Made by a program: the position numbers and the translations under genes | From: Flammeovirgaceae bacterium UBA6059 | GTDB taxonomy: Bacteria; Bacteroidota; Bacteroidia; Cytophagales; Cyclobacteriaceae | Length of the DNA stretch: 64,000 nucleotides | NCBI GenBank assembly: GCA_002435755.1 | Contig: DIYH01000018.1 | Span: forward strand, 1-64,000 | Direction of reading: 5' to 3' | Part shown: piece after piece, positions 27,601-35,628 of the stretch | Layout: each line of letters begins with the position of its first letter | How positions within the stretch are numbered: position 1 is the stretch's first letter | The notes under the pieces: model-generated | Seen by the model: the letters and a program-made list of their open reading frames with translations, nothing else | Databases searched by the model: none | Told to the model about the DNA's origin: nothing

Positions 27601-27984
27601 TTGATATGTGATTTCTCCATTGGAAGTGTTAAAAGTTAATTCATCTGGTCCCTGAGCAAAAAACAATATGTAATCTCCTTGATCGAGATTACCATCTTCT
27701 TCACCATGGACATATATGGCTTTTTCTGATAAGCCAAGTGGCCGCTCTACACTGTTAGATTGAGGCAGCATACCTCCTCCACTACCATAAATCTGGATCG
27801 TTAAGGGATCGATACCTCCCAAATCGAATCCCATTGTAACCAAATCCGTTGGATCAATTCGATAAACCCCTTTTTCTACAACAGCAAGCCTCCGCCAGGT
27901 CCCTTGTGATAGGACCGAAGACTGGGCCATCAAATGTTGACCAGTGATCAGGAGAATATAGATAATACTTAAGGTTGGTTTCAT
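24619..27984 (-). CDS. porU: Type IX secretion system sortase PorU
   Basis: A 1121-residue gingipain-type (C25) cysteine protease that removes the C-terminal signal of T9SS cargo and attaches it to the cell surface. The signal peptide ends near HLMAQ. The catalytic pair is visible: His638 in FTGHGNEG and Cys672 in TATCEFGAYD, 34 residues apart. Beta-sandwich regions follow, and the protein ends in its own type A-like C-terminal domain (NFPNPMRDYT ... NGIYIYKLLV). It forms a minus-strand run with MBL, pssA, porV and the M16 gene. Confidence 0.94.
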   Translation of the reverse strand: MKPTLSIIYILLITGQHLMAQSSVLSQGTWRRLAVVEKGVYRIDPTDLVTMGFDLGGIDPLTIQIYGSGGGMLPQSNSVERPLGLSEKAIYVHGEEDGNLDQGDYILFFAQGPDELTFNTSNGEITYQKNLYADSAYYFLTAGQREGKRIETVVAEAHNTTRIGSFPQFITHEIDETNIISSGRNWVGESFSSGGNGTNIFIVPTPGRIDGTVRLISQVVGRSPDGGNFSLNLNGSQPIGEQMIPSYPDATYGDKGQFVKSQFEINVNQGNELQLTYTYTSSGIGHLDYFVIQYDRALRLDEEPLFFRNQSDFVGASTFEIENASDQTIVWDITSPQSPIGLPVDINSNTAIVTRTLAPDQELVVFNADQAKRPFDEGPVANQDLLGSNTPEALFIAHPLFLDQAQRLADFRRSNDGLDVLVVSTNQVYNEFSSGRQDISAIRDFVKHLYDKSAERLKYLLLFGDGSFDYKDRTIVDHNFVPVYQSRNSTHRIYSYSSDDYYGFLEPEEGFWSEEEQGVGGDHTLEIGIGRLPVKSREEAEQVVTKLIRYQTSANRLGDWRSKIYFLADDGDFNIHLKDAEGLASFVDTAYNYFDLNKIYVDAYRQEQSGGNETVPEATRAVENIFDEGALIVNFTGHGNEGQWTEEDLLVESMIPQFKNRVKLPLLVTATCEFGAYDNPLRLSGGEQMLLNPEGGAIALLTTTRPVFAHTNRPVNEAFYRNAFELIDGQQPRLGDIIRMTKNNSLRGSVNRNFALLGDPTMRLAYTDYSVSLVQQSDVMDTLRALGTYRFEGTVGGLDGTVNTGFNGTVSINVFDKPVDQRTLGDESQPITYEVRSSSLFRGEASVTNGRFSFEMVVPKNISYQFGRGKISLYAQAEDGLTDANGAITEVIVGGSTTSPITDTEPPKVDVFINSEDFVNGQKVGQNPLLLMKLSDENGVSLSKTGIGQQMTATIDNDITVVLSDFYVADIDTYQSGTVRYPLGSLLEGRHTITTKVWDTYNNATEKTVEFYVGGGSNIEINNLKNFPNPMRDYTVFSFGYDRPGEGVDIELTIISLNGEVVYRQQFKIDETEPVVDSLEWDGRYPNGSQVINGIYIYKLLVRSNSDGTKSEAYEKLIIAN

Positions 27985-28037
27985 AGGTCAAGGTAGATAA
28001 CGTCCATGAGGGTAGGCATATTGAGTCCTGGGCTAAC

Positions 28038-28712
28038 TTAAGTCGATGGCTTTATTTGGTTAGAAAGTAACGATATGATCAGATATAAGACGATCGACAA
28101 AGAAATACCCTCTAAACCAAATAGAATTAACAGCAGTAATGTCGATCCTATGACAATGTATCTAAAGGTGTTGGAGGCAAAAGCATAGCTCTTAAACTTG
28201 AGGGCAAGTAAGGGCAGCTCTGATATCAGTAGCAAAGAAAAGGTCATCGCAATTGCTAAAAGTACAGGCATACTGAGCACATTCCAGGAGGCAGGCAGCC
28301 ATATGAGACCGGTAATAAAGATTGCATTTGCCGGTGTTGGCAAACCAATGAATTGGTCTGATTGTCGATCATCTATGTTGAACTTTGCTAGCCTTAGCGC
28401 TGAGCATATGGTAATAAAGAAGCCTCCGAATGCCAGCCATGAAGGATCACTATTTTGCGCTAGCAACTTAAAAACAAAAAAACCCGGCACCACTCCGAAA
28501 CTGACCATATCAGACAAAGAGTCTAGTTCTTTACCCATGGGTGAGCTCACTTGGAGTAGCCTTGCGGCCAGGCCATCAACAAAATCAAAGAAAGCAGATA
28601 TCCAAACTAAATAGGGCACCCATTGGAGCTGCTCCATACCGATCATTACAATCGCAATACACCCAGAGAATAGGCTTAGACATGTTAGGAAATTAGGGAT
28701 ATGATGCTTCAT
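28038..28712 (-). CDS. pssA: CDP-diacylglycerol-serine O-phosphatidyltransferase
   Basis: A 224-residue integral membrane enzyme making phosphatidylserine, the precursor of phosphatidylethanolamine. The CDP-alcohol phosphatidyltransferase motif DGxxAR-x8-GxxxDxxxD is complete (DGLAARL...GKELDSLSD). About seven membrane segments are visible. Its ATG (28710-28712) overlaps the TGA of the MBL gene as TGATG, indicating translational coupling; the TTG one codon earlier is less likely. Confidence 0.92.
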   Translation of the reverse strand: MKHHIPNFLTCLSLFSGCIAIVMIGMEQLQWVPYLVWISAFFDFVDGLAARLLQVSSPMGKELDSLSDMVSFGVVPGFFVFKLLAQNSDPSWLAFGGFFITICSALRLAKFNIDDRQSDQFIGLPTPANAIFITGLIWLPASWNVLSMPVLLAIAMTFSLLLISELPLLALKFKSYAFASNTFRYIVIGSTLLLLILFGLEGISLSIVLYLIISLLSNQIKPST

Positions 28713-29362
28713 CAATTATCAGTCAATCGGGCAAACGGATTAAATCTTATTTCATGCCCAATGGTCGTCTCTGGCCCATGCCCGCAGTAGACAACTGTTT
28801 CTGCTGGTAGAGTAAACATCTTACTTCTTATGCTATCAATTAGTGTTGCATGATCACCTCCCGGCAGATCAGTACGACCAATACTTTCCCTGAAAAGCAC
28901 ATCACCATTAATACAAAAGTTCTGTGGCTCGTGATAAAGGGCTATATGGCCAGGAGCATGACCCGGAACAAAAAGAATGTCAAGAGAGCTATTACCAAAC
29001 TTGATCTGGCCACCTTCATCGATCATAATGTTTGCCGTAGAGGGCTCATAATTTGGGAACCCATAATTAGAAGCATAGACCTCTACGGCTGCCAGAGTAG
29101 CTTCGTCTTGGGGATGCAATGCCAGGTCGACTTGATAGTGTCGCTTAACAAAAGCATTACCTAAGACATGGTCGATATGACAATGAGTATTAACAAGTAA
29201 TACAACTCTCAGTCCTGCATCTTCAATGTATGACTTGAGCTCTTCCTGCTCTGATTTTTCATAACACCCTGGGTCAATAATGATACACTCGTCAGTATCA
29301 TCACTGAGCACATAAGTGTTTTCTTCAAACGCATTGAAAGTAAAAGTTTTGATGTTAATCAT
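28712..29362 (-). CDS. MBL-fold metal-dependent hydrolase (glyoxalase II-like)
   Basis: A 216-residue cytoplasmic metallo-beta-lactamase-fold hydrolase. The metal motif THCHIDH is at 59-65; further ligands are in PGHAPGH, NGDVLF and YCGHGPET. It resembles glyoxalase II-like proteins without the C-terminal glutathione-binding domain, so the substrate is unknown (thioester or persulfide substrates are known for relatives). It is the first gene of the minus-strand pssA-porU-porV run. Confidence 0.88.
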   Translation of the reverse strand: MINIKTFTFNAFEENTYVLSDDTDECIIIDPGCYEKSEQEELKSYIEDAGLRVVLLVNTHCHIDHVLGNAFVKRHYQVDLALHPQDEATLAAVEVYASNYGFPNYEPSTANIMIDEGGQIKFGNSSLDILFVPGHAPGHIALYHEPQNFCINGDVLFRESIGRTDLPGGDHATLIDSIRSKMFTLPAETVVYCGHGPETTIGHEIRFNPFARLTDN

Positions 29363-29424
29363 CTGCTGGGATCAAAATAGTAGACAAATTTGATCAATTA
29401 TTCTCAAAAGGTTGTTGATGAGGT

Positions 29425-30474
29425 ATGATGGTTGATTGTTTGATTGTAGGTCAGGGAATAGCAGGGACAGTTTTAAGCTGGGAACTCCAGAAACTAGGTG
29501 CCAGCTTTGTGATCATTGACCGAGAAGACCCTAGATCATCTTCAAGAGTGGCCGCAGGTTTGTACAACCCCATTACCGGTAGGAATATGGTCAAAACCTG
29601 GAAAGCTGATGCTATATTCCCAATACTAGAGCCATACTACGAAGAGCTTGACCAAGCTCTCGGCATCAGTAGTCTGCACAATACAGGTATCTATCGACCT
29701 TTTTTTAGCAATGAAGAGTGTAACGATTGGCAAGCAAAGTGGTCATCCGACGAATACAGTGCCTTCATAAAGTCGGTGCGCGGGATATCTATTGATCATG
29801 AGTCCATCATTGATCCTCTTGGTGGCATCATGCTGCGACAGGCTGGATATGTTGACCTGGACAAGTTGTTGACAGCTTACAAAAAATGGCTAGTCGCTAA
29901 GGGAATGTACATTGATGGTTTGTTCACTTTTGACGAGCTTTCAATTTCGGAAGACAGAGTGACTTATCGGGAAATACAGGCCCAGTGCCTGATTCTATGT
30001 GAAGGTGTAAATGGAGGTTCACGTTTCTTCGATTGGTTACCATTCACACCAGTAAAAGGAGAATTAATGGATGTTGAGAGCTCTGCTGAATTCGATTTTA
30101 TTTTGAACAGAGGTGTATTTATGGTGCCCTTGGGTAATGGTAAGTGTCGGGTTGGCTCCACTTACCGAAAAAACAGTGAGATGTACTTTGAAAGTGCCGC
30201 TGAAACAGAACTTAAGGAAAAATTATCAGTTATTTACACGGGGGAAATAGGTGTAACAAAGAGAAAGGTGGGCATCCGACCAGCGACGAAAGATAGAAAG
30301 CCTTTTATCGGAAGGCACCCAGAGCTTAGAAACATTGCCATTTTTAATGGCTTTGGCTCAAAAGGAGTATCAATGGCTCCCTATTTTGCAAAGGAATTCT
30401 CAAAACATTTGATTTTAAATAGGCCTATAGATAAGGAGGTGGATATTCAACGTTATTATTCGTTATCTTCATAG
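29425..30474 (+). CDS. FAD-dependent oxidoreductase (DAO family)
   Basis: A 349-residue flavoprotein. The dinucleotide-binding motif CLIVGQGIAGTVLSWELQKLG at the N-terminus is followed by a DAO-type core with SRVAAGLYNPITGR, and a C-terminal FAD contact GIRPATKDRKPFIG...NGFGSKGVSMAPY. The family oxidises amino acids or related amines (D-amino-acid or glycine oxidase, MnmC-like). The actual substrate is unknown. Two adjacent ATG codons (29425, 29428) could start it. The outer-membrane fusion gene follows 15 bases later. Confidence 0.85.
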   Translation: MMVDCLIVGQGIAGTVLSWELQKLGASFVIIDREDPRSSSRVAAGLYNPITGRNMVKTWKADAIFPILEPYYEELDQALGISSLHNTGIYRPFFSNEECNDWQAKWSSDEYSAFIKSVRGISIDHESIIDPLGGIMLRQAGYVDLDKLLTAYKKWLVAKGMYIDGLFTFDELSISEDRVTYREIQAQCLILCEGVNGGSRFFDWLPFTPVKGELMDVESSAEFDFILNRGVFMVPLGNGKCRVGSTYRKNSEMYFESAAETELKEKLSVIYTGEIGVTKRKVGIRPATKDRKPFIGRHPELRNIAIFNGFGSKGVSMAPYFAKEFSKHLILNRPIDKEVDIQRYYSLSS

Positions 30475-30489
30475 ATTCTACTATTGAGC

Positions 30490-33400
30490 ATGATAAGAGC
30501 GATAGTCATACTGTTTCTGTTAGTTGTCAGCACTATAGATAGTCCTGTCAATGCCCAGATTATTGGAAGTCGTGAATACGGTAAGAACAGGGTACAATAC
30601 AAAAACTTCGACTGGTCTTATTACAGCACGGACAACTTTGATGTATACTATTATCGGGGCGGTAAAAACTATGCAAATATTGCCATCAAATATCTTGAAG
30701 ATGAATTTGATAGGATCACCGATGTGCTTGGATATGCACCTTATGCTAAAACCAAAATCTTTATTTACAACAGTATTACTGATCTACAACAAAGCAACAT
30801 TGGTATTGACGATGAGGTCTTTACGGTAGGAGGCCAAACTAACTTCGTCAAGTTAAGGACGGAGGTGCCTTTTCCCGGAACAATAGAAGCCTTCAAGCGC
30901 GAACTTGTATTGCGCATCTCCAGGATGCTGATCAACGATATGATGTTTGGAGGTAGCCTGGCTGATATGTTCCAAAGTTCATATCTCCTTACACTACCGA
31001 CATGGTTTATTGAAGGCGCTTCAAGGTACGTAGCAGAAGGGTGGAGTGTAGAGATGGACGATTTTATGCGTGACCTTCTCCAAAACAATACTTTGAAAAA
31101 GCTATCTAAGATCCAGGGTAAGGAAGCTGAAATTGCTGGTCAAAGTCTTTGGAACTATATCGCTAGCAAATACGGCAAGAGTAATATTAGCAATGTACTC
31201 AATCTTACCAGAATCATCAGAAACGAAGAAAATAGCATTGCCAGCACACTGGGCTTACCGTTCAAGCAATTCTTGATAGACTGGCAACAATATTATATAG
31301 ACGCTAGCCAACGAATTAACAACAGTTATGTACCCCCAAGTGAGGCGAACATAGCGGTTAATAGTAAGTCTAATGTGATTTATAACCAGGTCAAGTTCAG
31401 TCCTGATGGATCTAAACTAGCTTTTTCTGAGAACTATGGTGGTAAGTACACGGTCTTTGTCCAAGATATCGCTACAGGTAAGAAAGAAGGACTCCTGAAG
31501 GGTGGATATAGAGTGATCAATCAGGAGGTTGATTATGAAATACCCTTGATCAACTGGATTGACGATGAGAATCTTGGGGTCATACAGGCCTATTATGGTA
31601 AGAACTACCTTGTATCAATCAACATAGCATCTAAAAAAATCCAGCGTAAGTCACTTGAGAAGTTTGATCACGTCAAAGATTTTGCTTTCAATAGCAATGG
31701 CCGGTTGGCGATATTAAGTGCCGATGTGAATGGTTCTAATGATCTCTATCTGGTGAGTATGCGCAGAAATGCCATCAGGCAGTTGACCCGAGATCGTTGG
31801 GATGATATTACACCCAGGTTTCTACCCGGCAGAGACGTACTCATATGGAGTTCTAATCGCACTCAGGACTCCATCAATTTCAAAGTAGATAACATCGAGG
31901 AGGTATCTGCTAACTACAATCTATTCTTGTATGACCTGGATACGACCAAGACAATTTACACTCGACTCACCAATACGCTAAGTAAAGACTACCAACCTAA
32001 GCCAGATACCTACTACGAAACATTCTATCTCAGCGATCAGAAGGGTATTTTCAATCTATATCACTACAACATTTTTGATAGCACTTTTCATCAAGTGACC
32101 AACTTCAGTTCTAGCATCAAGAATTACGACATCCACTTCGATTCAAGATCCATAGTGTTCACTATGCTGCATGAGGGTAGTGATAAGGTCTTTCTCTATA
32201 ACGGCTACAATCTGGACAATAATATCTTTTCCCCGCAAACCTTTCGCAAAGAGATAGAACAGGCCAAGTACTTGAGAGAACGAATTCAACAAGAAACTCT
32301 CAACGCTCCGAAAGTCAAGGAAGACGCTGAAGATGAAACTAAAGAAGAAATAGAGGATAACCCCGAGGATTTTATTGATACGGATAATTATGTTTTCGAG
32401 GAAGAACTCGAAAATCGTACCTCTACAAACAACTTTTCATTTCTCTCCAATTATCGAAAGTTGGAGAAAACGACAAGTGTTGTTGGCCCTCTTCCTTACG
32501 ACACCCGGTTCAGTGCTGACAATGTAGTGACCAGTTTTGTCATTGATCCCATGAGAGGCTTTGGTATTTTGTTAGAAACTTCTATGAATGATATGCTCGA
32601 AAATCATAAGTTCTATGGCGGCATATTGGCTATCTCTGACCTGAGGAGTGGTGACATCTTCGGTGAATACAAATTCATCAAATACAGAGTCGACTTTAAA
32701 GCACGTTACGACCGGCGTGTGATATTAGAGCAACCTGAAGACATCCTTCAGAAATACTCGATGAACAAGTTTACGCTGGGTGCTAGTCTGCCTATATCCA
32801 ATTCGCTGAGAGTTGACTTCTCACCCTACATAGCAACTACAAGATATCTCGATCTGCAGTTCAGGACATTGTCTACTACACCACCTAGTTTTGATACTGA
32901 CAATGTTGTTTCTTTCTTAGGATCAGAATCATCTATTGTTTTTGACAATTCTATTATCCATGGGTTGAACCTTTACGAAGGTACACGGGCGAAGCTAGGG
33001 TTTAAACACTTCACAGGCATATCTGACAGTCAGAGAAGCTTCAATAACTTCTATTTAGATGCGAGACATTATCAGAAGATACACCGTGAAATTGTGTTCG
33101 CTACTCGTGTATTCTATGGGAAGTTTTTTGGCAACAATACACCCAGCTATCTCTTGGGTGGCATGAATAACTGGCTGTTTAATGATACTGAATCAACTGG
33201 TCAGAATGATCCTTTAAGAACAGAAACTGGCATGGACAATAGTAACTTGCTATTCGCCGAATATGTGACTAACCTTCGAGGTTTTGATTACAACAAATTC
33301 AATGGCACTGATGTACTTCTATTCAACGCTGAGCTGAGGCTCCCGATATTCAAGTACCTTATCAATGGCCCGATTTCATCCAATTTCTTCAGGAACTTTC

Positions 33401-33672
33401 AAATGGTCGGCTTCTATGATATCGGATCAGCATGGACCGGTCGATCTCCCTTCAGAAGAGATAATGATGTCAATACTAAGGTCATCGCACCGGAAGGTTC
33501 AGTATTTCAGGCTACTCTCAACAATTCGAAAAGCCCATGGCTAGCCAGCTATGGCTTTGGTATTCGTACCGTCCTTTTGGGCTATTATGTTAAGTTCGAT
33601 GTAGCCAAACCAATAGAAGATTTCACAGTTGGAGACACCCGCTTTTATGTGACACTCGGTTATGATTTTTAA
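30490..33672 (+). CDS. Outer-membrane fusion protein: degenerate gluzincin, PD40 beta-propeller and Omp85-like barrel
   Basis: A 1060-residue exported protein with signal peptide MIRAIVILFLLVVS...VNAQ. Residues ~25-280 look like a peptidase-MA-type gluzincin (WFIEGASRYVAEG), but the HExxH helix reads RELVL, losing both histidines. Residues ~290-590 are TolB-like PD40 propeller blades (VKFSPDGSKLAFS, DDITPRFLPGRDVLIWSS). An acidic linker of ~60 residues follows, then an Omp85/BamA-like barrel (LRGFDYNKF, NAELRLPIF, VGFYDIGSAW) ending in FYVTLGYDF, a proper terminal beta-strand. A TTG two codons earlier is an alternative start. Function unknown. Confidence 0.85.
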   Translation: MIRAIVILFLLVVSTIDSPVNAQIIGSREYGKNRVQYKNFDWSYYSTDNFDVYYYRGGKNYANIAIKYLEDEFDRITDVLGYAPYAKTKIFIYNSITDLQQSNIGIDDEVFTVGGQTNFVKLRTEVPFPGTIEAFKRELVLRISRMLINDMMFGGSLADMFQSSYLLTLPTWFIEGASRYVAEGWSVEMDDFMRDLLQNNTLKKLSKIQGKEAEIAGQSLWNYIASKYGKSNISNVLNLTRIIRNEENSIASTLGLPFKQFLIDWQQYYIDASQRINNSYVPPSEANIAVNSKSNVIYNQVKFSPDGSKLAFSENYGGKYTVFVQDIATGKKEGLLKGGYRVINQEVDYEIPLINWIDDENLGVIQAYYGKNYLVSINIASKKIQRKSLEKFDHVKDFAFNSNGRLAILSADVNGSNDLYLVSMRRNAIRQLTRDRWDDITPRFLPGRDVLIWSSNRTQDSINFKVDNIEEVSANYNLFLYDLDTTKTIYTRLTNTLSKDYQPKPDTYYETFYLSDQKGIFNLYHYNIFDSTFHQVTNFSSSIKNYDIHFDSRSIVFTMLHEGSDKVFLYNGYNLDNNIFSPQTFRKEIEQAKYLRERIQQETLNAPKVKEDAEDETKEEIEDNPEDFIDTDNYVFEEELENRTSTNNFSFLSNYRKLEKTTSVVGPLPYDTRFSADNVVTSFVIDPMRGFGILLETSMNDMLENHKFYGGILAISDLRSGDIFGEYKFIKYRVDFKARYDRRVILEQPEDILQKYSMNKFTLGASLPISNSLRVDFSPYIATTRYLDLQFRTLSTTPPSFDTDNVVSFLGSESSIVFDNSIIHGLNLYEGTRAKLGFKHFTGISDSQRSFNNFYLDARHYQKIHREIVFATRVFYGKFFGNNTPSYLLGGMNNWLFNDTESTGQNDPLRTETGMDNSNLLFAEYVTNLRGFDYNKFNGTDVLLFNAELRLPIFKYLINGPISSNFFRNFQMVGFYDIGSAWTGRSPFRRDNDVNTKVIAPEGSVFQATLNNSKSPWLASYGFGIRTVLLGYYVKFDVAKPIEDFTVGDTRFYVTLGYDF

Positions 33673-33673
33673 T

Positions 33674-33700
33674 TAGCCCCTGGTAGGGCTATTTTTATTT
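33674..33700 (+). terminator. Hairpin-T terminator before yicC
   Basis: TAGCCC/GGGCTA (33674-33679 and 33686-33691) with a 6-base loop is followed by TTTTTATTT. It ends 1 base before the yicC ATG at 33702, so it could end the upstream transcript or act as a partial attenuator. Confidence 0.6.
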
Positions 33701-33701
33701 C

Positions 33702-34580
33702 ATGATCTACTCCATGACAGGCTATGGTTCTGCCCAATACGAAAACAATAAAGCCACATTATCAGTAGAAGTTCGTACGCTCAATTCAAAGTTTCTTGAC
33801 CTCCAATTGAAACTGCCCAAGGAGTTCAGTGACAAAGAGATTGAGGTTCGAAACACTACGATGGATTCGCTCAAACGCGGCAAAGCTGTAGTTACCGTAG
33901 AGATTTCCTCCAAGTCCGAGGGTCAGACTTCTCTGGGTATTAATCAAGCATTGTTTAAAGGCTACTATAATGAGTTAAGCAAGCTGGCTAAAGATTCGCA
34001 AGTCACTGATTCGGCGCTCATTTTCAAGCTAGCTCTTGATATGCCCGAAGTACGCAGCAGCACTGAAAACCCTGAGGAACTCATGTCATGGCAAGAAATC
34101 AAGTCACAACTACAAGCGGCACTTGACAAATGTATAGAGTTTCGAAAGCAGGAAGGATCAACCCTTGCCAGCAAATTAGAAAGTTATCGTAAATCAATTG
34201 CTGAGCAACTTGATCATATAGACATTATTGATCCTGATCGGATATCTAGAATTAAAGATCGAATCAGAGCTAACCTGGAGGAGTTTGTCAGGGCAGAGAA
34301 CATTGATCAAAATCGTTTAGAGCAAGAATTGATCTACTATATAGAGAAGCTTGATATCAATGAAGAAAAAGTGCGACTCAAAAATCATCTTGATTACTTC
34401 TCAGAAGTCATGACAAGAGAAGACTTACCAGGCAAAAAGCTATCTTTTGTATCTCAGGAGATGGGCAGAGAGATCAATACTATAGGCTCAAAGGCCAATG
34501 ACTCGGCTATCCAACGACATGTTGTGATTATGAAAGAAGAGTTGGAAAAAATAAAAGAGCAGCTGCTCAACATAGTGTAG
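33702..34580 (+). CDS. yicC: YicC/YloC family endoribonuclease
   Basis: A 292-residue protein. The N-terminus MIYSMTGYGSAQ and segment SVEVRTLNSKFLDLQLKLP are the YicC_N signature; the C-terminal DUF1732 part has RLKNHLDYF, GKKLSFVSQEMGREINTIGSKA. E. coli YicC is a ribonuclease implicated in small-RNA turnover. The gene is often followed by gmk, but here it meets the convergent tonB gene 33 bases later. It lies 29 bases after the outer-membrane fusion gene, directly behind a hairpin-T sequence. Confidence 0.92.
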   Translation: MIYSMTGYGSAQYENNKATLSVEVRTLNSKFLDLQLKLPKEFSDKEIEVRNTTMDSLKRGKAVVTVEISSKSEGQTSLGINQALFKGYYNELSKLAKDSQVTDSALIFKLALDMPEVRSSTENPEELMSWQEIKSQLQAALDKCIEFRKQEGSTLASKLESYRKSIAEQLDHIDIIDPDRISRIKDRIRANLEEFVRAENIDQNRLEQELIYYIEKLDINEEKVRLKNHLDYFSEVMTREDLPGKKLSFVSQEMGREINTIGSKANDSAIQRHVVIMKEELEKIKEQLLNIV

Positions 34581-34613
34581 CAACTGCTCGCAGACACATT
34601 AAAAAAGTATCCT

Positions 34614-35444
34614 TTAGTCCTTAAGCACAAATAGCAAAGGAAGTGTCATATATACCTTAACCGCTCGGCCTCTTTGCTTCCCAGGGTTCCATTTAGGAGC
34701 GTTTGACAATACACGAATTGCTTCTTCATCACACCCGTGACCAATCCCCTTCATTACCTCTATACTTCCGAGTGTGCCGTCCTTATCTACAACAAATCTC
34801 ATATAAACCTTACCCTGGATATTGTTTCGCTTAGCCGCGGCAGGATAGTCTAATTCGCTAGAAACGTATTTGTAAAATTCTTGCATACCTCCCACAGGCT
34901 CTGGCCGTTGTTCCACTATCGTAAATATCTCTTCGGCCTCTTCCTCGACTATCTCTACTGGCTCGTAAATAACTTCTTCTACAACTGCAGTTTCTGTCAT
35001 TTCTGCATCTATGTTAAGTTCTATTTCTTCTAATATGACTTCATCTTCTACCTCTTTGATAATTGGTGCTTGATTGTTCTTCGGAGGAGGAGGTGGTGGT
35101 TGCTCAGTCAGCGGAATGTCCAAAGTCTCTTCAAATCTGTTCAGGTCAGAAACTCCTAAGTCAACCATCTCACCATTATCGTAAAACTTCCACTCAAAAG
35201 CCGTAATGGTGAATACTAGGCTGAGTACAAGACCCAAAGCGAGGAACATTCTAGACTGGCCCTGCTGAATATCATCTCTATGACGCTTCAAATCCAGTAG
35301 AGACTGGTACTCATCAGTGCTATAAGGGGCAGGAGACCCTACGAGCTCTTTAATAACTGGATCAAGGTGATCCAACCCGTTTTCATCAACTCCGCTCCGA
35401 CGTGGAGTAGAGGATACTTTTTGATCTTTAATTAATGTGTCCAT
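34614..35444 (-). CDS. tonB: Energy transducer TonB (paralogue 1)
   Basis: A 276-residue TonB. It has a ~40-residue cytoplasmic N-terminus, one membrane segment around residues 56-76 (MFLALGLVLSLVFTITAFEW), a proline run QPPPPPPKN, an acidic spacer and a C-terminal TonB domain (YPAAAKRNNIQGKVYMRFVVDKDG ... GCDEEAIRVL). It should couple proton-motive force to outer-membrane transporters. exbB/exbD are not adjacent. It is clearly paralogous to the neighbouring tonB, sharing the FEW-FYD segment after the membrane helix. The start codon lies inside a 9-bp hairpin. Confidence 0.92.
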   Translation of the reverse strand: MDTLIKDQKVSSTPRRSGVDENGLDHLDPVIKELVGSPAPYSTDEYQSLLDLKRHRDDIQQGQSRMFLALGLVLSLVFTITAFEWKFYDNGEMVDLGVSDLNRFEETLDIPLTEQPPPPPPKNNQAPIIKEVEDEVILEEIELNIDAEMTETAVVEEVIYEPVEIVEEEAEEIFTIVEQRPEPVGGMQEFYKYVSSELDYPAAAKRNNIQGKVYMRFVVDKDGTLGSIEVMKGIGHGCDEEAIRVLSNAPKWNPGKQRGRAVKVYMTLPLLFVLKD

Positions 35445-35473
35445 GGTATTTAGCTATTGCTTTTAATACCATG
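35442..35473 (-). promoter_or_regulatory. Start-codon hairpin and overlapping short upstream frame of tonB 1
   Basis: CATGGTATT (35465-35473 on the minus strand) and AATACCATG (35442-35450) are perfect complements around a 14-base loop, with the tonB ATG in the 3' arm. The 5' arm carries its own ATG, opening a 14-codon frame that crosses the tonB start out of frame and ends in TAA. Confidence 0.5.
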
Positions 35474-35557
35474 AATTAAGCCTATCCTAGTCAAAATAAT
35501 TATGACTGAGGCTAGACGCGGCAGTGATTATCATCAGATACAGAAGAGTCAAAAGTC

Positions 35558-35597
35558 ATAACCCAAATCAACTAATATTTTAGTTGATTTGGGTTAT
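35558..35597. repeat. 18-bp perfect palindrome upstream of tonB 1
   Basis: Arms 35558-35575 and 35580-35597 are exact reverse complements around the loop TATT. There is no T run on the minus side, so it is not a standard terminator. It lies between the tonB 2 terminator and tonB 1 and could be an operator, a transcript-stabilising hairpin or a second processing signal. Confidence 0.75.
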
Positions 35598-35622
35598 AAA
35601 AAAGCCAGTCGATTGACTGGCT
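35597..35622 (-). terminator. Intrinsic terminator after tonB 2
   Basis: The stem AGCCAGTC/GACTGGCT (35603-35610 and 35615-35622, loop GATT) is followed on the minus strand by six T residues. It begins 7 bases after the tonB 2 stop and closes the maeB-ruvA-sprA-gcvH-vanZ-tonB run. Confidence 0.85.
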
Positions 35623-35628
35623 CTATTT

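Noticed and set aside
28198..28614. Plus-strand 138-codon frame over pssA
   Set aside because: Antisense shadow of an obvious membrane enzyme; no recognisable domain.
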